From Acetobacteraceae bacterium (GTDB lineage: Bacteria; Pseudomonadota; Alphaproteobacteria; Acetobacterales; Acetobacteraceae), in assembly GCA_947478535.1 (NCBI GenBank), contig CANJXD010000134.1, positions 1 to 11,688 on the forward strand: 11,688 nt of DNA. The letters are read 5' to 3'. A program made the position numbers and the translations under genes. Below are positions 6,297-11,688 of the stretch, in pieces (position 1 is the first letter of the stretch; every line of letters starts with the position of its first letter). The notes beneath the pieces were generated by a model. That model was given only the letters and a program-made list of their open reading frames with translations. It ran no database searches and was not told where the DNA came from.

Positions 6297-7289
6297 CTAT
6301 TCGGCCTTGATGCCGCGGGTGCGAACGATCTCGCCCCAGCGCTGGTATTCCTGGCCGAACATCACGGCGAAGGCCGCAGGGTCCCGGGACGCGCGCAGCA
6401 GGCCGAAGGCCGTGATGCGGGCGCTGATGGTGGCATCCGCCAGCGCTTCCGCCAGCAGGCGGCGCAACCTGTCCGCAGCTTCGCGCGGCACCGCCTTGTT
6501 GGCGAACAGCGCCTGCCAGCCATCGGCTTCCACATCCTGCACGCCCTGCTGCGCCAGTGTCGGCACATCAGGCAGGGCTTCCAGCCGCTGTGGGCCGAGC
6601 ACGGCCAGCGCCCGCAGACGTCCATCGCGGATCAGCGGCAGGGCGGAGGAGAGGGAGGCGAAGGAGAAGCCGATATTCCCCGCGACGAGGTCCGGCAGCA
6701 TCTGGCCTTCTCCGCGATAGGCGACGGATTCGATCGCCGCGCCGGTGCGCGCGCGGAACACTTCGATGGCGAGGTGCGACAGCGTGCCATTGCCGCTGTT
6801 GCCCGCATTCAGCGATCTTTCCCGGGATGCCGCGACGAGGCCCGGCAGGTCCCGCAACGGCGATGCCGCCGGCACCACAAGCACGAAGGGCGCGGAGGCA
6901 ACCAGGCCGAGGGGGACGAAATCCGCCTCGACATCGTAGCCGACAGGAGAGGTGGCGAGATGCGGCACGATGGTCATGCTGACACTGCCCATCAGCAGCG
7001 TATGCGCATCCGTGCTGGTGGCGGCAACGCGCGTGCCGATCATGCCGCCGGCCCCGGCGTGGTTTTCCACCAGGCAGGGCTGGCCGAGGCGCGGGGTGAA
7101 GAATTCCGCGAGCATCCGCGCCAGGATATCCGCCGGGCCGCCCGGCGCGAAAGGCACGATGAGCCGAACGGGGCGCGACGGCCAGGTGGGCTGGGCGATG
7201 GCCGGCGTGGCGGTCATGGCTCCAAGCGCGAGAGGGGCGGCAAGCGCGGGCAGCGCGCGGCGGGACAGGGTGATCATGGTTTCCTCCAT
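6297..7289 (-). CDS. TTT-family (Bug/TctC) substrate-binding protein
   Basis: This is a complete periplasmic receptor of 330 residues. The signal peptide covers residues 1-32 (a twin Arg after ITLS, hydrophobic stretch, cleavage after AIA). Then come the family hallmarks PVRLIVPFAPGGPADILARML, VENHAGAGGMIG, NAGNSGNGTLSHLAIEVF, VAYRGEGQMLPDLVAGNI and LPDVPTLAQQGV. It probably binds a small carboxylate or related compound, possibly the acid activated by the CoA ligase of the same operon (inference). No TctA/TctB permease is encoded nearby. Two in-frame ATGs (7289 and 7277) each have an excellent Shine-Dalgarno, because the ribosome-binding-site/start unit is duplicated in tandem. I chose the outer one; starting at 7277 would give 326 residues with the signal peptide intact. 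It lies 10 bases after the upstream flavoprotein and 1 base before the downstream one. Confidence 0.94.
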   Translation of the reverse strand: MEETMITLSRRALPALAAPLALGAMTATPAIAQPTWPSRPVRLIVPFAPGGPADILARMLAEFFTPRLGQPCLVENHAGAGGMIGTRVAATSTDAHTLLMGSVSMTIVPHLATSPVGYDVEADFVPLGLVASAPFVLVVPAASPLRDLPGLVAASRERSLNAGNSGNGTLSHLAIEVFRARTGAAIESVAYRGEGQMLPDLVAGNIGFSFASLSSALPLIRDGRLRALAVLGPQRLEALPDVPTLAQQGVQDVEADGWQALFANKAVPREAADRLRRLLAEALADATISARITAFGLLRASRDPAAFAVMFGQEYQRWGEIVRTRGIKAE

Positions 7290-7299
7290 GGTTGCCTCC
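7276..7299 (-). repeat. Tandem duplicated ribosome-binding-site/start unit (2 x 12 bases)
   Basis: On the minus strand GGAGGCAACCAT (7299-7288) is followed directly by GGAGGAAACCAT (7287-7276), matching at 11 of 12 positions. Each copy contains a strong Shine-Dalgarno about 5 bases before an ATG (7289 and 7277). Because 12 is a multiple of three, both starts are in the same frame and differ only by the residues MEET. The repeat is read directly; its effect on translation is inference. Confidence 0.75.
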
Positions 7300-8574
7300 T
7301 CAGGGCAGATGCGCGCCGTTCTGGCGCAGCGCGGCTTGCAGGGTGGCGATATCGAGTGCGTGTGGCGCGGCATTGCCCCGCGCGGCCGTGGCGGCGGCAA
7401 GCCCCGCCGCCTCGCCAATGGCCATGACGATGGGCATGACGCGGATGGCCGCATGGGCCTTGTGCGTCGCGGAGATTCCGCGCCCCGCGACCAGCGCATT
7501 GTCGAAGCCCAAGGGGATCAGGGACCGCATCGGGATCGCATAGGCATGATCCTCCCCGAAGCCTTCAAAGTGCAGCCCGGCGCCCTGGGCGGGGTGGATA
7601 TCCATGGGGTAGGCCCCCCAGGCGATGCGGTCTGCGAAGGGTGTCGCCGCGCGGAGTTCATCTTCCGTCAGCACATGTAGCCCTCGCATGCGGCGGCTTT
7701 CCCGCACGCCCACCTGCGGCGCGAAGGCCACCACGCGGCCCCCCGCGCAGCCCGGCACCAGGTCCCGCAGGAAGGCCGCCGCGGCAAGGGATTGGCGCCG
7801 CCCTTCCACCTCCGCGGCGGAGAGCGCCAGCGGGTCCGTCGCGTCGAAGGCGAGGCGGCCGATGTTGAACCATGCGTCGCGCGTGCCCTCGATGCGGCTC
7901 GCATGCAGGGCGGCGCGGGCGAGCCTGCCCTCGGCCACGCCCTGCCGCGACAGGGCAGCGAGATCCTGCGGCGACAGGGCCTCGAACACCGGCAGGTCGA
8001 TCGGGCCGAAGCGGAACATCGCGGTGGCCGGCTGCATCGCCTGGCCCTGCTCCAGTGGCAGAAACTCCGCGCCGAGACGGGCGAGCAGGTCGAGATCGCC
8101 GGAGGCGTCGATGACGATGCGCGGCCGCACACGCCAGACCCCGGCCTTGGTCAGCAGATCGACGGCGGTGATCGTGCCGCCCTGTCTCTCCGCCCCGAGG
8201 ATCGCGGCATGGAACAGCAGCCGCACGCCGGCGTCCTGCGCCAGCCCATCCAGCACCGGCTTCAGCACTTCCGGATCGTAGCAGACGCGGTCCATGCGAT
8301 GGCCGGTGGACATGGTGAAATACGAATGCCCATCGCTCGCGCCCTGCACCACCAGGCGCTGCGCGATCTCCTCCGCGATGCCGGCGACGACGCGGCGCCC
8401 GGCGCTGGTCTCCCAGCCCACGAATTGCCCGACGGCCGAGGCCGTGGCGGCGCCGCCGAGGAAGCCCCAGCGTTCCACCAGCAGCACATCCGCGCCCGCG
8501 CGCGCCGCCGCCACGGCGGCCACCACGCCCGCCATGCCGCCACCCGCGACCAGCACCTCCGCCGTCATCTCCAT
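7300..8574 (-). CDS. FAD-dependent oxidoreductase (FAD_oxidored, PF12831-like)
   Basis: This is a 424-residue flavoprotein. Its N-terminal FAD-binding motif is VLVAGGGMAGVVAAVAAARAG, with Gly11-x-Gly13-x-x-Gly16, and Glu34 (LLVER) ends the second strand and is expected to bind the FAD ribose. This is followed by WGFLGGAATASAVG. Mid-protein VIDASGDLDLLARLG and the C-terminal GRGISATHKAHAAIRVMP and GEAAGLAAATA segments are characteristic of the PF12831 group of FAD oxidoreductases, whose substrates are mostly unknown. No signal peptide or membrane segment is seen. It sits between the acyl-CoA synthetase (10-base gap) and the TTT receptor (10-base gap) and is clearly part of their operon. The ATG at 8574 has a weak Shine-Dalgarno, so translation may depend on coupling; an ATG two codons later is an alternative. 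Family call good, reaction unknown. Confidence 0.87.
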   Translation of the reverse strand: MEMTAEVLVAGGGMAGVVAAVAAARAGADVLLVERWGFLGGAATASAVGQFVGWETSAGRRVVAGIAEEIAQRLVVQGASDGHSYFTMSTGHRMDRVCYDPEVLKPVLDGLAQDAGVRLLFHAAILGAERQGGTITAVDLLTKAGVWRVRPRIVIDASGDLDLLARLGAEFLPLEQGQAMQPATAMFRFGPIDLPVFEALSPQDLAALSRQGVAEGRLARAALHASRIEGTRDAWFNIGRLAFDATDPLALSAAEVEGRRQSLAAAAFLRDLVPGCAGGRVVAFAPQVGVRESRRMRGLHVLTEDELRAATPFADRIAWGAYPMDIHPAQGAGLHFEGFGEDHAYAIPMRSLIPLGFDNALVAGRGISATHKAHAAIRVMPIVMAIGEAAGLAAATAARGNAAPHALDIATLQAALRQNGAHLP

Positions 8575-8584
8575 GGCCGGCAGA

Positions 8585-10036
8585 CTACGCCTTCGGGGTC
8601 GCGATGAAGAGGGGCCGTAACGCCCCCTTCACGACCTTTCCCCCGGCATTGCGCGGCAGAACTTCGAGAAACAGCCAGCGGCGCGGTACCTTGTAGGCTG
8701 CGATCCGCCCTTCCAGCGCCGCGCGCAGCGCCGCCACGTCCAGGCCCGGCGCGACGAGGGCGGCAGCCACCTCCTGTCCATACTCGGCATCCTCGATGCC
8801 CAGCACGGCGGCGTCCACCACGCCGGGCACCGCGCGCAGCGCGGCTTCCACCTCGTTCGGGTGGATATTGGCCCCGCCGCGGATGATCATCTCCCCCTCC
8901 CGCCCCGTGATGCGGAGAAAGCCATCGGCATCCAGCACGCCACGATCGCCGGGCCGGAACCAGCCATCGCGGAAGGCCGCATCGCCGGGCACGTCGGAAG
9001 GCACGGAGGGGCCGCGCCAACGGATGGCGCCTTCGACGCCGGGGGGAAGCGACGCGCCTTCGGCATCCACCACTTGCAGGTCGATCCCGAAGCCGGCGCG
9101 ACCGACGGTATCGCCCCGCGTCGCCATGGCGCCCGGTGGCAGCACCGTCGCCCCGCCGCCTTCCGTGCTGCCGTAATAGTCATGCAGCCGTGGCGAGAGC
9201 CTGTCCCGCACCGCCTGGCGTTCCGCTGGCGCCAGCGCCGCGCCGGTGGAGACCAGCGTGCGCAGCCCCGGCCATCGCACCGGTGCGTCGGGCTCACACG
9301 CCGCAAGGCAGCGACGCAGCTGCGTCGGCACCAGGAAGGTCGCGGTGGCGCCAAACTGGGAAAACTCGGCATCGAGCTGCGCGGGCTCCCAGGGTGGGCT
9401 GAACAGCCGCACCGTGGCGCCCGACCACAGCATGGACATCGCGAAGCCGCGCCCGCCACCGTGATGCAGCGGCGTCGCCACCAGGAAACGGTCCTCGCGA
9501 TCGAAGCCGAGGCCGACGTAATGGCCGATGAAGCGCGCCAGCATGTGCGATTGCCGGATCAGCGGGCCCTTCGGCTGGCCCGTGGTGCCGGAGGACAGCG
9601 CCACGACCATCGGCGGATCGGGGTCCCGTGGCGGTGCCGGCGGATCCGCGGGCGCAGCGTCCACCGCTGCCTCGAAGGCGGCATCGGCGATGATCTCACC
9701 AGGCGTGGCATCGGCAGCATAGGGCTCCACCAGGCTCATCGCGCAGGGAAACGCTTCCCGCGCCGCGAGGCGTTCCGCTGGCGCCCAGCGATGATCCATC
9801 GGCAACACCGGCGCGCCGATCCGCGCCAGCGCCCATAGCGCGATCACATGCAGCGGCCGGTCGCCAAGGCACAACGCGACGCGCACGCCCTCCGCGACAC
9901 CGCGTGCGAGCAGCGCCCGCGCCACGCGGTTCACCGCGCGGTCGAGCCCCGCATGGTCCAGCGCGAAGCCGGAAGCTTCCAAGGCGGGGTGGCTCGGGCG
10001 CGTCTGCGCATGCAGAGCGAGGGCATCGGCGATCAT
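8585..10036 (-). CDS. Acyl-CoA synthetase (AMP-forming, class I adenylate-forming enzyme)
   Basis: This enzyme activates a carboxylic acid with ATP and CoA to an acyl-CoA. It has 483 residues from the ATG at 10036, and the core motifs are complete. The P-loop is LSSGTTGQPKG (147-157), followed by TPLHHGGG (~188-195) and YYGSTEGGG (287-295). The hinge and ATP-binding stretch is WFRPGDRG with Asp364, then ITGREGEMIIRGGANIHPNEVE, and the C-terminal catalytic Lys467 is in PRNAGGKVVKG. The frame extends to a TTG at 10057, but ATG 10036 gives the N-terminus usual for the family (MIADALALHAQTRPSHPAL) and is preferred. It is the first gene of the four-gene minus operon, divergent from an acyl-CoA dehydrogenase, which fits a shared pathway. 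Acid specificity cannot be told; a short, branched or cyclic acid is as likely as a fatty acid. Confidence 0.92.
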   Translation of the reverse strand: MIADALALHAQTRPSHPALEASGFALDHAGLDRAVNRVARALLARGVAEGVRVALCLGDRPLHVIALWALARIGAPVLPMDHRWAPAERLAAREAFPCAMSLVEPYAADATPGEIIADAAFEAAVDAAPADPPAPPRDPDPPMVVALSSGTTGQPKGPLIRQSHMLARFIGHYVGLGFDREDRFLVATPLHHGGGRGFAMSMLWSGATVRLFSPPWEPAQLDAEFSQFGATATFLVPTQLRRCLAACEPDAPVRWPGLRTLVSTGAALAPAERQAVRDRLSPRLHDYYGSTEGGGATVLPPGAMATRGDTVGRAGFGIDLQVVDAEGASLPPGVEGAIRWRGPSVPSDVPGDAAFRDGWFRPGDRGVLDADGFLRITGREGEMIIRGGANIHPNEVEAALRAVPGVVDAAVLGIEDAEYGQEVAAALVAPGLDVAALRAALEGRIAAYKVPRRWLFLEVLPRNAGGKVVKGALRPLFIATPKA

Positions 10037-10041
10037 CGCTG

Positions 10042-10097
10042 GGTTGACTATCCCCAAGGGCCGTCCAGAGTCCCGCCCCAGGCCATCGCGGTCAACC
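10042..10097. promoter_or_regulatory. Spaced inverted repeat in the divergent control region
   Basis: GGTTGAC at 10042-10048 and GTCAACC at 10091-10097 are exact inverted copies separated by 42 bases, in the 110-base spacer between the acyl-CoA synthetase and acyl-CoA dehydrogenase genes. Each arm also contains a -35-like hexamer, one on each strand: TTGACT (+) at 10044-10049 and TTGACC (-) at 10095-10090. No convincing -10 boxes follow at 16-18 bases. The arms could be paired regulator sites, paired -35 elements, or chance. The rest of the spacer shows nothing recognisable. Confidence 0.35.
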
Positions 10098-10146
10098 GAC
10101 CATGCGGGCTTGCCGGCGTGTTCGGCTTCACGGTAGGGCGTGACGG

Positions 10147-11289
10147 ATGGATTTCTCGATCACCGATACCCAAACCGCCTTCCTCGACACCGTGGACCGC
10201 TTCTGCGCGAAGCATCTGCCGCCCGCCGAAGTTCGCCGCCGCGACGCCGCCCACATGCCCCCCTATGACCTGCTGCCCGCGATGGGGGAGGCCGGGCTGT
10301 TCCGTCTGGCACTCCCGGAAGCGCAAGGCGGGCTGGGGGAGGATTGGCGAAGCGTCGCACTGGTGCAGGAACGGCTCGGCCGCCACGCCTACATGGCCGC
10401 GTCGATCTTCAACCGGGTCGTCGGCTTCGGCATCGCCTCGGTGCTCGGCTATGGCAACGCGGCGCAGCAGGCGGCGCTGCTGCCGGGTTTGGCGGAAGGG
10501 CGGCTGCTGATCGCGCTGGCGCTGACGGAACCCGGCGCGGGTAGCGATGCGGCGGCGCTGGCGACGCGCGCGGAGCGGGTCGAAGGCGGCTGGCGGCTGT
10601 TCGGCCGCAAGACCTGGATCAGCGATGCCGAGGGCGCCGATTTTCTTCTCGTCGCCGCGCGGACCGCGCCGGGATCGCAGGGCGCGGAGGGCATCTCCAT
10701 GCTGCTGCTGCCGAAGGGCAGTGCGGGCGTCGCGATGACGAGACTCGAGAAGATCGGCAATAACTGCATGCCCTCCTTCGATATCGGCTTCGATGGCGCC
10801 TTCGTGCCGGAGGGCAACCTGCTGGGCCAGGAAGGGCGCGGCTTTCGCCACCTGCTCTCCACCCTCGCGGCATCCCGCGCTTCCATGGCCGCGACGGTTA
10901 CGGGCTGCGCGCAGGCGGCGGTGGATGCGGCCGTTTCGCATGCGAAGGACCGCGTGCAGTTCGGCAAGCCGATCGGCGCCAACCAGGCCATCCGCCACAC
11001 GCTCGCGACCATGCAGATGCGCGTCGATCAGTCACGCCTCACCATGCGGCAGCTTTCCTGGCTAATCGCGACGGGCCAGCCCTGCCGACGGGAAGCCGCG
11101 CAGGCCAAGATCATCGCGACGGAATGCCTGCAATTCGTGGCGCATCACGGCATGCAGATCATGGCCTCCGCCGGCTACGCGGCAGGGAGCGACATGCAGC
11201 GCTACTGGCGCGACAGCCGGCTCTACACCTTCGGCGAAGGTACCAGTGAAATCCTGCGCGACGTGATCGCGCGAGAGATGGGACTCTGA
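10147..11289 (+). CDS. Acyl-CoA dehydrogenase
   Basis: This is a flavin-dependent alpha,beta-dehydrogenase of acyl-CoA thioesters that passes electrons to ETF, in the cytoplasm. It has 380 residues, the standard length. The N-terminal helical domain spans ~1-120. The middle beta-domain has the flavin-contact motif ALTEPGAGSD (125-134) and KTWISDA. The C-terminal helical domain has DRVQFGKPIGANQAIRH and ends in YTFGEGTSEILRDVIAREM. Glu364 in GEGTSEI is at the position of the catalytic base of medium-chain enzymes (YEGT), so the protein is probably active. The ATG at 10147 is preceded by AGGGCG. It is divergent from the acyl-CoA synthetase and followed after 5 bases by an amidohydrolase, suggesting a two-gene or longer operon. 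Chain length or ring preference cannot be predicted. Confidence 0.94.
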   Translation: MDFSITDTQTAFLDTVDRFCAKHLPPAEVRRRDAAHMPPYDLLPAMGEAGLFRLALPEAQGGLGEDWRSVALVQERLGRHAYMAASIFNRVVGFGIASVLGYGNAAQQAALLPGLAEGRLLIALALTEPGAGSDAAALATRAERVEGGWRLFGRKTWISDAEGADFLLVAARTAPGSQGAEGISMLLLPKGSAGVAMTRLEKIGNNCMPSFDIGFDGAFVPEGNLLGQEGRGFRHLLSTLAASRASMAATVTGCAQAAVDAAVSHAKDRVQFGKPIGANQAIRHTLATMQMRVDQSRLTMRQLSWLIATGQPCRREAAQAKIIATECLQFVAHHGMQIMASAGYAAGSDMQRYWRDSRLYTFGEGTSEILRDVIAREMGL

Positions 11290-11294
11290 CGGGC

Positions 11295-11688
11295 ATGACC
11301 AGCGACATGGCGACGACGGACGGCATCGAGAGCGGCACCTGGGCCATCGATTCCGTGGTGAACATCTGGACCAGGGAAGCCCTCGCTTCGCGGCCGGACC
11401 GCAGCGCCTTCTTCAAAGGCAAGATCGGCGTCGATCAGGAAACCTTCGAGGGCATCAGCCTGGAGGCGATGCTCGCGCGCATGGATGCGGCGCGGATCGA
11501 GCGCGCCTTCCTCGTCGCCGCCAAGGTCGGCGTGAAGTGGCATCCCGCCTGCTACCACGTGCCCTACGAGTTGGTTGCGGACGCCGTACGGAAATACCCG
11601 ACGCGCTTCTCCGCGCTCGCCGGCCTCGACCCGACCGAGGGCATGGATGGCGTCCGCGCGCTGGAGCGCGCGGTGAAGGAGGATGGCT
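11295..11688 (+). CDS. Amidohydrolase family protein (Amidohydro_2-like), N-terminal part
   Basis: This gene starts 5 bases after the acyl-CoA dehydrogenase stop and runs off the right edge; 131 residues are visible. The first beta-strand (WAIDSVVNIWT) and the segments MLARMDAARIERAFLVA, YHVPYELVADAV and RFSALAGLDPTEGMDGVRALERAV resemble amidohydrolase-2 proteins. This is the superfamily that includes ACMSD and gamma-resorcylate-type decarboxylases as well as hydrolases, often acting on ring-derived carboxylates. The His-x-His metal motif usual after the first strand (DxHxH) is absent: it reads Asp-Ser-Val-Val-Asn. Later metal ligands lie outside the window. An in-frame ATG at 11307 is a possible alternative start. 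Co-transcription with the dehydrogenase suggests the same pathway. Family call is fairly confident; reaction unknown. Confidence 0.8.
   Translation, partial: MTSDMATTDGIESGTWAIDSVVNIWTREALASRPDRSAFFKGKIGVDQETFEGISLEAMLARMDAARIERAFLVAAKVGVKWHPACYHVPYELVADAVRKYPTRFSALAGLDPTEGMDGVRALERAVKEDG

Noticed and set aside
10037..10057. TTG at 10057 as start of the acyl-CoA synthetase
   Set aside because: It adds seven residues (start codon to Ala) not typical of the family. ATG 10036 begins right at the usual N-terminal sequence and leaves more room for promoter elements.
1..11688. Mobile element, prophage, CRISPR, toxin-antitoxin or defence system
   Set aside because: No transposase, integrase, repeat-spacer array, small paired genes or tRNA-flanking repeats were seen, and base and codon use look uniform throughout.

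Overview
The window is a GC-rich (roughly two-thirds G+C by eye), densely packed piece of bacterial chromosome. It looks like an alphaproteobacterium, most plausibly an Acetobacteraceae (Roseomonas-like) soil or water organism. This placement is inference from codon bias, the style of the signal peptides, and the presence of two separate Bug/TctC-type solute receptors. A Burkholderiales origin cannot be excluded from sequence alone. No RNA genes, insertion sequences, phage genes or CRISPR arrays were seen, and there is no gene-free stretch longer than about 110 bases.

Layout: (1) 1-528 (+) is the C-terminal part of a tripartite tricarboxylate transporter (TTT) substrate-binding protein, cut by the window edge. 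(2) 529-1782 (-) is an M24 (prolidase / aminopeptidase P fold) metallopeptidase whose stop codon directly abuts that of gene 1. (3) 1870-4690 (+) is a complete TRAP transporter operon, dctP-dctQ-dctM, divergent from the M24 gene across an 87-base spacer that carries a palindrome sitting on both candidate -35 boxes. (4) 4673-10036 (-) is a tight four-gene operon. Transcribed right to left it encodes an acyl-CoA synthetase, a PF12831-type FAD oxidoreductase, an orphan TTT substrate-binding protein and a fumarate-reductase / ketosteroid-dehydrogenase-type flavoprotein. Its gaps are 10, 10 and 1 bases. It converges on dctM with an 18-base overlap. (5) 10147-11289 (+) is an acyl-CoA dehydrogenase, followed after 5 bases by an amidohydrolase that runs off the right edge. 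This pair is divergent from the four-gene operon across a 110-base spacer with a spaced inverted repeat.

Taken together this reads as a catabolic and uptake region for small carboxylic acids. TRAP and TTT receptors would capture organic acids, a CoA ligase would activate one, and an acyl-CoA dehydrogenase and two flavoproteins would oxidise it. A metal-dependent or decarboxylase-type amidohydrolase and an M24 hydrolase would act on C-N or ring-derived intermediates. The actual substrate cannot be read from the sequence.

I found no clear sign of an unprecedented system such as defence, a novel RNA or an unusual mobile element. The most noteworthy points are the four-gene operon with an embedded permease-less receptor, a tandemly duplicated ribosome-binding-site/start module in front of that receptor, the shared palindromic -35 region, and departures from family consensus in the ketosteroid-dehydrogenase-like flavoprotein and in the amidohydrolase.
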